Shown here piece after piece: positions 17,760 through 25,722 of a stretch of DNA of 64,000 nt (positions within the stretch are counted from its first letter, which is position 1; the number at the start of each line of letters is the position of its first letter). The stretch comes from JANQPA01 sp964548175 (GTDB taxonomy: Bacteria; Bacteroidota; Bacteroidia; Chitinophagales; Saprospiraceae). The stretch lies in contig CAZJQS010000003.1 in assembly GCA_964548175.1 (NCBI GenBank), positions 62,001 to 126,000 on the forward strand, given 5' to 3'. Both the position numbers and the translations under genes were made by a program. The notes below the pieces were generated by a model. It worked only from the letters and a program-made list of their open reading frames with translations, did no database searches and was not told the DNA's origin.

Positions 17760-18695
17760 TCAAGGCTTCCATCTGTAATCAAGCAACTGATACAAAGGAT
17801 TGTGGTATTTCCATATTCTGAAGTACGGTTCCTGTTTGGCGCCAAACTGATGCCGGATCCGCTCCACATTTTTGATCATACTGCCTTCGAAATCAAATCC
17901 TGGAAGCTTAAGCACCTCGCTGGTATATTCGATCGCTTTCCAGATCAGGAAAATGCCGGCGCCGCTGTCTCTCAGTTCCGGGTTATCCCCTGATAAATGA
18001 TAATACGCTGTGGTTTGATCCCAGATCAGGTAAGCGGCCGAGTGGATGCGTTCTTCCTGATCTATGGCGAAAAACATTTGTCGGGCCCGGTGCTTAGCGA
18101 GGACCTCATCGTGCTTTTTTAAAAAATCAAAACCATAAGGAATGGCAATATCCTGCCGGTCGAAACTCATTTGGTTGATGTCATAAAAAATCTTCAAGCT
18201 AAGAGTAGTATCGACAGAGAGTTTCTCTTCCGCTTTTTTGATGTTTCGTCGCATATTGCGATTCAGTCCGGCGTACACCTGATCCAGGTTGCGTACGTCC
18301 AGGGTGTAGGTATAGCGAGTGGTTTGCCGGTAGCCCTTCCAGAAAAAAGGCAGCCAGTTGGTGACGGTGGGATGAAAGTCCTGTTTGAAGCCATCTGCTT
18401 TGGGCAATTGTTCGATCAGGTTTTGGTAAAATTTATGGCTGTATTTGAGCTCCCGGAATTCCGGAATAAGATAAGGGCCCATGGTTTTAACCATAGGCGG
18501 CATGATGATGTATTCGAATCCGTATTTTTTTTTAGTGAAAAAAGGAAGGGAGGCTACGATCCGGTCATTTTTTCCCACAAGCACCACATCCCAACGTCCC
18601 TGATCGCAAACGGCGTCCAGGTACCAGTCCTGAACAAAAATGGGCAGTTCTTTTTCGGTGCGGCAGAATTGACGGTATTTTTCTTTATTCGACAT
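17760..18695 (-). CDS. GNAT/BioF2-like (FemAB-related) acyltransferase
   Basis: 311 aa. The middle shows the FemAB/BioF2-like pattern: TLDVRNLDQVYAGLNRNMRRNIKKAEE, then FFAIDQEERIHSAAYLIWDQ, AYYHLSGDNPELRDSGAGIFLIWKAIE and FDFEGSMIKNVERIRHQFGA. The closing motif (xxFDFxGS...ERFxxxFGA) is characteristic of this GNAT branch, whose members transfer amino acids or acyl groups to peptidoglycan precursors or polysaccharides. The acceptor cannot be read from sequence. Start ATG overlaps the stop of the O-methyltransferase as TAATG, so they form an operon. Confidence 0.85.
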   Translation of the reverse strand: MSNKEKYRQFCRTEKELPIFVQDWYLDAVCDQGRWDVVLVGKNDRIVASLPFFTKKKYGFEYIIMPPMVKTMGPYLIPEFRELKYSHKFYQNLIEQLPKADGFKQDFHPTVTNWLPFFWKGYRQTTRYTYTLDVRNLDQVYAGLNRNMRRNIKKAEEKLSVDTTLSLKIFYDINQMSFDRQDIAIPYGFDFLKKHDEVLAKHRARQMFFAIDQEERIHSAAYLIWDQTTAYYHLSGDNPELRDSGAGIFLIWKAIEYTSEVLKLPGFDFEGSMIKNVERIRHQFGAKQEPYFRIWKYHNPLYQLLDYRWKP

Positions 18696-19348
18696 TACTT
18701 TTTTATCATGACCATGATTCCATCTCTGACCGGCAGCAGCACATTCTCCACCCGTTCATCCTGCTGAACCCGCTCATTAAATGCGCGAATGCCTTCGGTG
18801 TCCTCATCGAATTCCTGTTGGATGACTTTACCACTCCAGAGGACATTATCGGCCAGGATGACGCCTCCCGGATTCATTTTTTCCATCACCAGTTCGTAAT
18901 GTTGTTCATAATACCGTTTCCCTGCGTCGATGAACGCCAGGTCAAAACTTACCTCCAATTCAGGAATAACGACAGCGGCATCCCCTATGTGCAGTTTTAT
19001 TTTTTCCTGCAGCCCTGCCTTTTCGACATATTTCCGGATAAGGTACTCCATTTCGGGATTGATCTCGATGGTGTGCAGGACGCCCCCAGGGGCAAGGCCT
19101 TCTGCTAAACAAAGGGCGGCGTATCCTGTAAAGGTTCCGACTTCCAGAATCGCTTTCGGTTGTTTGATCTTGCTCAGCAAAGCCAGGAATCTTCCCTGCA
19201 GATGACCGGATAGCATCTGTGGGGAAAGGGTTTTGAGATGGGTTTCGCGTTCGAGTTGATAGAGGATGTCAGATTGCGGAGAGCTGCGCTGCTCGCAGTA
19301 GTCGAGTAGTGTGGTGAGTTGGGTATTGATTCTGATGTTGGACTCCAT
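18695..19348 (-). CDS. SAM-dependent O-methyltransferase (family 3, COG4122)
   Basis: 217 aa from ATG 19348; a TTG seven codons earlier is possible but less likely. Family 3 marks: RETHLKTLSPQMLSGHLQGRFLALLSK, SAM motif AILEVGTFTGYAALCLAEGL, HTIEINPEMEYLIRKY, FDLAFIDAGKRYYEQHYE and GGVILADNVLWSGKV. The IDAxK and DNxLW elements hold the metal and catechol-type site in related catechol/caffeoyl-CoA methyltransferases. The true substrate is unknown. First gene of a two-gene unit with the acyltransferase. Confidence 0.92.
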   Translation of the reverse strand: MESNIRINTQLTTLLDYCEQRSSPQSDILYQLERETHLKTLSPQMLSGHLQGRFLALLSKIKQPKAILEVGTFTGYAALCLAEGLAPGGVLHTIEINPEMEYLIRKYVEKAGLQEKIKLHIGDAAVVIPELEVSFDLAFIDAGKRYYEQHYELVMEKMNPGGVILADNVLWSGKVIQQEFDEDTEGIRAFNERVQQDERVENVLLPVRDGIMVMIKK

Positions 19349-19425
19349 AGATGGTGCGTTAGGGGTCAAAATTTCGTCTGTTTATAAAAAAATACCAAAT
19401 AGGTTCAATGAGTATGCTTTCCAGG

Positions 19426-20196
19426 TTAGACCAGCAACAAGTGCAAATCAAACAATTTCACGATCGCCAGGATCACCACCGCCACCAGGATCCGATGCGC
19501 CCAAACGTCGGCATTCTTATATTTCGTGGCAAAAACGGCGGCGTAATACCCTCCGGCCGTCTGTCCCACAGCCATCAGCAAGCCGATCTTCCAGTCGATC
19601 ATGCCCTGCAGATGAAAAATAAGCACCGCCAGTAAGGTATACAATCCCACTACCGGCACCTTCACCGCATTAGCTTCGATGATGCTGTACCTGGCGCCCA
19701 GCACCATAACTGCCAGGAAAAAAACGCCCATGCCCATTTGAATGAAGCCGCCGTAAAAGCCCAGGGCCAGGAAAGCCGGCACGACGATCCATAAGTTCGG
19801 TTTTTCCGCTGCTGCCGACTGTCGAAGCCAGCGCTTCGGCTTGACGAGGATCACGACCAGCATAACAATCATCAAAAAGCGAAATACCCGAATGAATTGT
19901 TCGCTGCTTACTTCGATCGCTACCATGATGCCGATGAAGGCCCCGATTACCGTAAAGAGGATGTGGGCCCAGCTTTTGGCCATATCCAGCTTTCCGTTCT
20001 TATAAAAAACGAAGGTACTGGCTATACTTTGGGTCATGATCCCCACCCGGTTGGTGCCGTTAGCCATATTGCCTGGCAGTCCGATCAGTTCGGTAAGAAT
20101 AGTGAGGGTAATTGCGGAGCCGTTCCCGGCCAGCGTATTGATACCTCCGGCGAAGGCCGCCCCAATGATGGCGATTGCGTAAATGTACCACTCCAT
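19426..20196 (-). CDS. TauE/SafE family permease
   Basis: 256 aa of almost entirely hydrophobic sequence with about eight membrane segments in two repeats: GAAFAGGINTLAGNGSAITLTILTELIGLPGNMANGTNRVGI and, in the second half, LGFYGGFIQMGMGVFFLAVMVLG...EANAVKVPVVGLYTLLA. The paired GG and N-x-T-N-R elements are typical of TauE/SafE transporters, which export sulfite, sulfoacetate or other small anions. No sulfur gene adjoins, so substrate is open. Confidence 0.9.
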   Translation of the reverse strand: MEWYIYAIAIIGAAFAGGINTLAGNGSAITLTILTELIGLPGNMANGTNRVGIMTQSIASTFVFYKNGKLDMAKSWAHILFTVIGAFIGIMVAIEVSSEQFIRVFRFLMIVMLVVILVKPKRWLRQSAAAEKPNLWIVVPAFLALGFYGGFIQMGMGVFFLAVMVLGARYSIIEANAVKVPVVGLYTLLAVLIFHLQGMIDWKIGLLMAVGQTAGGYYAAVFATKYKNADVWAHRILVAVVILAIVKLFDLHLLLV

Positions 20197-20282
20197 TTAT
20201 TCAATGTTCAAGTATCCACGTTTTCACGTGCTCAGGTTTGAAAGGGGGCAAGTTAAGGAAATTGTGGGGCAATGCTGGAAAA

Positions 20283-20355
20283 GCACCTATCCCATTACTC
20301 AATACCCATTACCCATTACTCAATACCCATTACCCATTACTCAATACCCATTACC
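20283..20355. repeat. 21-bp tandem repeat (heptamer-based), over three copies
   Basis: CCCATTACTCAATACCCATTA is repeated three times head to tail, followed by a partial fourth copy CCCAATACTC. Each unit is itself three related heptamers (CCCATTA / CTCAATA / CCCATTA). The array lies directly after methylmalonyl-CoA epimerase, whose TAA stop codon (minus strand) falls within the repeat. Confidence 0.85.
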
Positions 20356-20752
20356 CAATACTCTGACACAGCTCCACCAGCACTCCATTGGTGGTTTTGG
20401 GATGCAGGAAACACACCAATTTATTATCGGCGCCCTTTTTCGGTTTCTCGTTAAGGACTTTAAAGCCGAGGGAGGTAGCCAATTGCATAGCAGCATGGAC
20501 ATCTTCCACTTCGAAGGCCACGTGGTGGATGCCTTCCCTGTTTTTTTCGAGGTATTTAGCGATGGCGCTGTCGGGGGAAGTCGCTTCCAGGAGTTCGATT
20601 TTAGATTCTCCAATTTGGAAGAAGGAAGTTTTGACGTGTTCGGATTCGACCTCTTCGACTTTGTAGTGCGGTTTGCCTAGAAGTTTTTCGAAAAGCTCGT
20701 TGCTTTTGTCCAAGTCTTTGACGGCGATGCCGAGATGTTCGAGACGGATCAT
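20351..20752 (-). CDS. mce: Methylmalonyl-CoA epimerase
   Basis: 133 aa from ATG 20752 (MIRLEHLGIAV); the open frame upstream has no family similarity. It is a VOC-fold protein with the metal ligands of the epimerase in HLGIAV, EGIHHVAFEV and GVLVELCQ, plus the KSFFxxGxxxIELLE-like strand. It interconverts (2R) and (2S) methylmalonyl-CoA in the propionyl-CoA route. Its partner mutase is in this window at 32471-34615 but unlinked. The last codons and stop run into a 21-bp tandem repeat array. Confidence 0.93.
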   Translation of the reverse strand: MIRLEHLGIAVKDLDKSNELFEKLLGKPHYKVEEVESEHVKTSFFQIGESKIELLEATSPDSAIAKYLEKNREGIHHVAFEVEDVHAAMQLATSLGFKVLNEKPKKGADNKLVCFLHPKTTNGVLVELCQSIG

Positions 20753-20766
20753 GATGAGATTTTTTT

Positions 20767-20857
20767 GGTAGAAGGTAGAAAGTGCAAGGTAGAAGGACAC
20801 TGCCTTATCAGCTGAGCAATATTTAGGCTATGTACTTCCACCTCTTACCATCTACCT
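20767..20857. repeat. Dispersed GTAGAAGG-type inverted repeat
   Basis: GGTAGAAGGTAGAAAGTGCA (from 20767), itself repeated as AAGGTAGAAGG, faces CTTCCACCTCTTACCATCTACC (20835-20856) as an imperfect hairpin. Similar arms flank the noncoding block at 15465-15563, and a single arm occurs at 25628-25660. Noncoding, in the gap between mce and the exbD relic. Confidence 0.45.
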
Positions 20858-20986
20858 GAAATTGCTGTTCGATTTTCTGCAAGGGCAAAATAAGGAAAAA
20901 AACCTCAGATCCCGAGTGACAGATGTTAGCAGAAAAGAAAAATTAGGTCATCAAAACCCTGCCTCTTGAAAATCCACTGGTTCCGC

Positions 20987-21501
20987 CTATGAAATAACCG
21001 ATGGAATCTCTTTACGGATGCTTTTCTGCTGGGCTGAGGTGATATCCTGGTAGGGTTTGCGATAGTTTTTCTGAGCAGCTGCATCCCAAAGCTCGCGATA
21101 GGCGGCTTTTAATTCATTGTAAACGGCCAGGAAAGTAGCATAGCTCGTACCTCGATCACAAATAATAGAAACGATGGCATTTTTTGGGGAAGCCGGTTTT
21201 TTCGGATCTTTCAATGGATTGGAGATCAATTGTTTAGTGATTGCTCTCAGTTGATTCATGGAGGTCAAATCTCCTTCCACCAATAATTCATTCTTAACAT
21301 TGAGGTAGACGGAAAGCACATTATTTTCGTTCAGGGTTAATTTGACGGGCTCTTCTTCCTAGGGAGGCAGCTTAACCGTAATCCCCTGATCCTGGGCAAT
21401 GGTAGTCGTTACCAGAAAAAAATGAGTAACAGAAAGGCGATATCCGCCATAGACCCCGCATTAATGGCCTGATTGCCACGTCTTGTTTTTTTGTCAAACA
21501 T
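20987..21501 (-). pseudogene. exbD/tolR-type biopolymer transport protein, inactivated
   Basis: The minus strand from ATG 21501 reads MFDKKTRRGNQAINAGSMAD, then IAFLLLIFF, the opening and single membrane segment of ExbD, whose Asp lies just before the hydrophobic stretch. A run of seven A (plus strand, about 21416-21422) is one base short and shifts the frame. With eight, the frame continues VTTTIAQDQGITVKLPP. A TAG at 21361-21359 then sits where homologs often have Trp (LPPW), before EEEPVKLTLNENNVLSVYL and the intact periplasmic C-terminal part. Two separate lesions mean this copy is dead. No exbB or second exbD adjoins. Confidence 0.8.
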
Positions 21502-21685
21502 AATATCGATTTTAAAGTGAAGGAATGCTGGCAGTTAATCGACTTATGTGTAAGAGCTATTCTTCGTGAAGTTGTATCTCGATTTTTTTGTCTTTTTGAA
21601 AAATAGCTGATGAACTCAAGGATACAGATGCATCCTGTTAAAGATGTGGTGTTTTAAGAAGCTGAATGATTTTGGTCTTTGCGAT

Positions 21686-22318
21686 TTAGAGCCTTACCAC
21701 ATATTCGGGATAGTCTTCCTCCGCCAAATCAATGTCAGGAAAGACTTCACTTAGGTTGATAACGAGATCTGGAAAGGTTTTTGGGCTGATCTGATCATCT
21801 TTAGCATAAGGCTGATGACCTTCGTACTTGCCGTTTTCGTTTAGGGTATATACATTCACATGCTGCTCTAAGGGATAAACCAGCCAGTATTCTCTAACTC
21901 CGGAAGCTTCGTAAATTTCGAATTTATGCTTAATGTCCTTTTGTGCAGTACTGGGAGAAAGAATCTCAATGATCCAATCCGGAGCGCCGAGGCAGCCCCT
22001 CCTGTCCAATTTGGACTCATCACAGATGACGCAGATGTCCGGCTGAACGACGGTATCTACCTTATCGTCCGTTCTCTGTTCTGGAGGTAAAGGCAGGCGG
22101 ACGTCAAAGGGTGCATTATATACTTTACATTGATTTTTCCTGACAAAATATTCTATTCTGCTTGCCAATTTTATTGATATCTCCTGGTGATACCTGTTCG
22201 GCGCCGGTGACATCTTAAAGATCTTACCCTTGATCAACTCAACGGTCTCCTCGAATCTCCATTGGAGGTAATCGGCGTAGGTGTATCGTTTGGAAAGGTC
22301 GAGATCTTGAAATTTCAT
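21686..22318 (-). CDS. Uma2 family (DUF820) putative endonuclease
   Basis: 210 aa. Uma2 features in order: YTYADYLQWRFEETVELIKGKIFKMSPAP, HQEISIKLASRIEYF, VVQPDICVICDESKLDRRGCLGAPDWIIEILSPSTAQKD, HKFEIYEASGVREYWLVYP. The PD, E-x-LSPST and K residues form a PD-(D/E)XK nuclease-like core. These proteins are abundant in cyanobacteria and some Bacteroidota and the biological role is unsettled. The gene stands alone, 20 bp from a MITE. Confidence 0.88.
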   Translation of the reverse strand: MKFQDLDLSKRYTYADYLQWRFEETVELIKGKIFKMSPAPNRYHQEISIKLASRIEYFVRKNQCKVYNAPFDVRLPLPPEQRTDDKVDTVVQPDICVICDESKLDRRGCLGAPDWIIEILSPSTAQKDIKHKFEIYEASGVREYWLVYPLEQHVNVYTLNENGKYEGHQPYAKDDQISPKTFPDLVINLSEVFPDIDLAEEDYPEYVVRL

Positions 22319-22337
22319 AGCCCTTTAAGTTGAATTA

Positions 22338-22495
22338 GAGGCTGTCTCATAACTCCTTCGTCGTTATTCGCCGACCAATAAAATTTTATACAGGGAGTGT
22401 TTTTTTGAGAAAAACTTCGTTTTTCTCAAAAAAACACTCCCTATAATAATATCATTGGCTGACGAAAAAGGCCGTAGGTCTTTTGAGACAGCCTC
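22338..22495. mobile_element. MITE-like element with 12-bp terminal inverted repeats
   Basis: A 158-bp element begins GAGGCTGTCTCA (22338) and ends TGAGACAGCCTC (22484-22495), flanked by TA on both sides, which fits a TA target duplication. Between the ends, the two halves are still partly complementary (CGCCGACCAAT against ATTGGCTGACG). The centre is a perfect 24-bp hairpin with a 3-base loop (22392-22442). It codes for nothing. A full-length insertion sequence with these ends is not in the window. Confidence 0.8.
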
Positions 22496-22614
22496 TAAAC
22501 ATGTCTATTTACTTAACGCATTCAAAGTTAGCAGAAATCAGGAGGAAGTGCAATAGGGCCCTGGGTGGTGATCGGGAGATAGACATACCCTGTCCAGACA
22601 TGTCCTGTCTTTTT

Positions 22615-23421
22615 TTATTCCATTATCCTTTCATCCACCCTTTTTGCTTTTTTTTTGCTCTCCTTATTTTTGTATCGCTGTAATTCCATCAACTTGACTT
22701 CCCGGTAAAAAGCATAATGAGCCGAGGCAATGGCGAGAAAAAAGCCGTAGAACCCATCTAAAAAGCCAAATTTGAAGAGAAAGTCCCCCCAGAAGCGGGC
22801 AAAGGGCTTGTAAAAGAGCCTAAAATAAGTACCTTTTTTGCCTTTCTTATGAAGCGAACGCGCCGCTACTGTGCTAAACTCATTGATCTTTTGTAGGCGT
22901 TCAAAGATATTCTCTTGCATGATGTGCTGGAGGTCCCCTTTTAAAAATCCGGTGGTGGCCGTTTCATCCGGAACAATCTGATCGTGAGGCTCCACGCCGC
23001 CGAAAGTCACCTTACGGCGATCGAAAAAGCGCATCTTCCGGTCCGGATACCAGGCGCCGTGGCGAATCCAGCGATGTCCGAATTTATTAAGCCGATTGTT
23101 ATAGTAGCAGTCGTACGCCCAGTTGTCCTTAGCCGACTTCAGCGAATCCAGTAATTCTGGAGAGACCACCTCATCCGCATCCAGGGCCAGGATATGATCG
23201 TATTTGGCCGCTTTTACCGCAAAAGAACGCTGTTGAATAAACCCTTTAAATGCATTTTGTACGACACGAGCGCCCATCGACTCAGCAACGGCCACTGTAT
23301 TGTCTGTAGAAAAAGAATCGACGACAAGGATCTCGTCGGCTATGGAGAGAATACTTTTCAGGCAACGTTCAATATTGTCTTCTTCATTGTAGGTGATCAC
23401 GACCACGGAGAGCTGGACCAT
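22615..23421 (-). CDS. Family 2 glycosyltransferase (WaaE/KdtX-like)
   Basis: 268 aa from ATG 23421; an in-frame ATG 16 codons upstream is possible, but the GT-A fold begins right here (VQLSVVVITYNEEDNIERCL). Markers are EILVVDSFSTDNTV, ILALDADEVVSPELL, FGHRWIRHGAWYPDRKMRFF and GGVEPHDQI. The DAD with W-x-P-D-RK pattern is that of lipopolysaccharide core and capsule glucosyltransferases such as WaaE. It faces the same way as the O-antigen ligase gene just upstream and probably acts in the same surface-polysaccharide pathway. Confidence 0.9.
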   Translation of the reverse strand: MVQLSVVVITYNEEDNIERCLKSILSIADEILVVDSFSTDNTVAVAESMGARVVQNAFKGFIQQRSFAVKAAKYDHILALDADEVVSPELLDSLKSAKDNWAYDCYYNNRLNKFGHRWIRHGAWYPDRKMRFFDRRKVTFGGVEPHDQIVPDETATTGFLKGDLQHIMQENIFERLQKINEFSTVAARSLHKKGKKGTYFRLFYKPFARFWGDFLFKFGFLDGFYGFFLAIASAHYAFYREVKLMELQRYKNKESKKKAKRVDERIME

Positions 23422-23523
23422 GCTGGTTGTTGTTATTTTCTTCAATTGCTGAGCGTAATGAACAGTCATGTTATTGGGTTATTGGGTTATTTGATCATCT
23501 GATCATTTTGTTGTTTGATTTAT

Positions 23524-24780
23524 TCAGGGGTCTGGTCCTGACGACAGGGTGGTTTGACGTTCTTCCTCCATATATCTGATGCCCAGCGTTAGAAACAGAA
23601 TGTAAAAAGCGGTTCCTAGTTGCGTTTCTATTGTATGCTCCACCAGAAAGGAGGAGAAAATGACGATATGAAAGGCAACGATCAATCGATGGCGATGAGC
23701 GCCATGGTAGACCAAAGGCAAAGTGGTGGCGGCAATGAACCACAATAAGCCCAGAATACCGGTGGCGGCGAACACAAAGATGTACTGATTGTGCGGCATC
23801 AATTCCAGGTCGACCAATTCAGGATAATGTTCCTTCAGGTACTCGTTGGTCTCATCCCGGATATCGCCGATACCCACGCCCGTCCACAAATGATCTTTAC
23901 CCATCTCCAAACCTGCCTGGATAGATCCCAGCCTTCTGGAATCCGACAACTCCCTAATATTATCGTTCTTTAAAAACAGCTCAACGCTGTATAGGGTGTA
24001 ATAAAATTTTGATTTTAATGTCGGAACATATCGAAAAGACAGCACGATACCGATCACCAAAGCCAAAAAAAGCACAATGCCCAGCTTGTATCGCCGTTTT
24101 TTCACCATATAACGAACGAAGAAATAAGCCAGTATGCCATAAAGGGCCAACAGCCCGCTTCGCACCGCAAGTACGTGAAGAAACACGACTAAAAAAACAG
24201 TTAAGCCTAACAACAGCTTCCTTTCCCAGGGAAAACGAAGGGTGTATTTTTCCAAAAACAAATGCCAGCCGATTCCCACGCAATAAGCGATCATCAAACT
24301 AAATCGGATGTGCTGCACCGGCGTCGGCATGATCCGGCCAGCCTTGTACAGCTTAACTATGGCCTGAAAATCCGCCAAAAACTGAGCCAGCGACACCAGG
24401 CACAAAACGACGATCAGGTAAAAAAAGAAGTAAAGAATAGGAAAATACACCTTGCGATCCATTCTCGGAATAGCCACGATCGCCAACGGCATCAAGAGTA
24501 AGGGCAACTTCATCCTAAGTCGATCCACCAGCCATTCGGTATTTTCTGAAACCGGCGCACTCAGCAGGTACAAAAGAAAAATGCTGGAAATCGCCACCAG
24601 GGCCTTGTTTTTCCAAAACAAGCGAACATTATTCCCCAATTCATGATGGACCAACGCATTCAATAACAACCCCATCATTCCAATGCTCATCAGAGCCCTC
24701 GAGAACAAAAGGCCGACCATAAGCAATACCACAGAAAACAGCCCCAGCCACTGATGATTGATCTTTCGGATAAGCTCCAT
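23524..24780 (-). CDS. O-antigen ligase family membrane protein
   Basis: 418 aa with about eleven or twelve hydrophobic segments. The large loop near residues 285-325 contains GLEMGKDHLWTGVGIGDIRDE and LELMPHNQYIFVFAATGILGLLWFI, the Wzy_C/WaaL pattern with the catalytic-loop His (PHNQY). Such enzymes join O-polysaccharide to lipid A core, or polymerise repeat units, on the periplasmic side. It lies between cysQ (4 bp) and the glycosyltransferase, all on the minus strand. Confidence 0.85.
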   Translation of the reverse strand: MELIRKINHQWLGLFSVVLLMVGLLFSRALMSIGMMGLLLNALVHHELGNNVRLFWKNKALVAISSIFLLYLLSAPVSENTEWLVDRLRMKLPLLLMPLAIVAIPRMDRKVYFPILYFFFYLIVVLCLVSLAQFLADFQAIVKLYKAGRIMPTPVQHIRFSLMIAYCVGIGWHLFLEKYTLRFPWERKLLLGLTVFLVVFLHVLAVRSGLLALYGILAYFFVRYMVKKRRYKLGIVLFLALVIGIVLSFRYVPTLKSKFYYTLYSVELFLKNDNIRELSDSRRLGSIQAGLEMGKDHLWTGVGIGDIRDETNEYLKEHYPELVDLELMPHNQYIFVFAATGILGLLWFIAATTLPLVYHGAHRHRLIVAFHIVIFSSFLVEHTIETQLGTAFYILFLTLGIRYMEEERQTTLSSGPDP

Positions 24781-24783
24781 TAA

Positions 24784-25578
24784 TTATTTCATTTGCCCGT
24801 ACGCCACAAAATAAGGATTTAACAAACTTTCTTTGTTATATCGCAACGGTTCTTTTGTTTCCTGATCGACCACCTGGCCTCCGGCTTCCTCGAGAATGAT
24901 CTGCGCCGCCCCTGTGTCCCATTCCATCGTCGGCCCCATCCTGGGATAGAGGTGCGCCTGCCCCCGGGCCAGTATCAAAAACTTGAGCGAACTTCCCTTC
25001 GGCGTCAACTCGGGCGACTGTAACTGATCGACAAACGCCTGTGTGTCCGCATCCAGGTGAGAGCGGGAACAGACGACTTTAAGACCGGCCTCATCCAGTT
25101 GAAAAGAAGCAGCCGTTAATTTTTGCTGCTCATTATTTTTTTCCAAAAAAGCACCCTGCCCTTTGACCGCCCAGAATAACTCTTCCAAGACCGGGGCGTA
25201 GACCATGCCCAAAATCGGCCGGCCATTTTCCACCAAAGCCACATTCACCGTGAATTCGCCATTTCGTTTGACGAATTCCTTGGTGCCGTCCAGCGGATCC
25301 ACCAGCCAGAAGCGATGGAAGTTTTTTCTTTCTTCATAAGGAATAGCTTTATTCTCTTCGGAAATGATGGGATATGGTGCTGAAAACTGCTCCAATCCGG
25401 TGCAAATGATCGCATTGGACTTTTTATCCGCAATGGTCAAAGGCGATTGATCTGCTTTGGCTTCCACACCAAAAGAATCGGCATTTTCGTAAATATCCAA
25501 GATGGCCGCACCGGCTTTCAGGACCAGCGGCTTTAACTGTCCGATCAACAAGTCTTCTTGTATATTGTTTTTTTTCAT
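24784..25578 (-). CDS. cysQ: 3'(2'),5'-bisphosphate nucleotidase CysQ
   Basis: 264 aa from ATG 25578; residues coded upstream of it are unlike the family. Inositol-monophosphatase fold: SPLTIADKKSNAII, PIISEENK, FWLVDPLDGTKEFVKRNGEFTVNVALVE (metal site D-P-L-D-G-T), and WDTGAAQIILEEAGG. The length and FVKRNGEFTVNVAL element identify the CysQ branch, which clears PAP from sulfate assimilation. Its stop is 3 bp from the O-antigen ligase start, suggesting co-transcription. Divergent from galE. Confidence 0.92.
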   Translation of the reverse strand: MKKNNIQEDLLIGQLKPLVLKAGAAILDIYENADSFGVEAKADQSPLTIADKKSNAIICTGLEQFSAPYPIISEENKAIPYEERKNFHRFWLVDPLDGTKEFVKRNGEFTVNVALVENGRPILGMVYAPVLEELFWAVKGQGAFLEKNNEQQKLTAASFQLDEAGLKVVCSRSHLDADTQAFVDQLQSPELTPKGSSLKFLILARGQAHLYPRMGPTMEWDTGAAQIILEEAGGQVVDQETKEPLRYNKESLLNPYFVAYGQMK

Positions 25579-25722
25579 ATCTTCTTTCTTTGATTTAGCT
25601 GCATACTTTGTTAAATTGCTGGGGCAAAGGTAGAAAATTGGTAGGAAGTAGAAAGTAGAAGGCCTATTTTCGGGGAGTTGGTTAAAGGAGTTTTTCGATT
25701 GAAAAATTAACAACATTACAAA

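Noticed and set aside
20283..20355. Tandem array considered as a CRISPR remnant
   Set aside because: Units are contiguous without unique spacers.
22392..22442. The perfect hairpin considered as a plain terminator
   Set aside because: It is the centre of a larger element with matching terminal repeats and TA flanks, and no gene ends next to it in the expected orientation.
22483..22683. A 66-residue plus-strand frame overlapping the MITE end and the glycosyltransferase gene
   Set aside because: It starts inside the mobile element and ends opposite real coding sequence, with no coding character.
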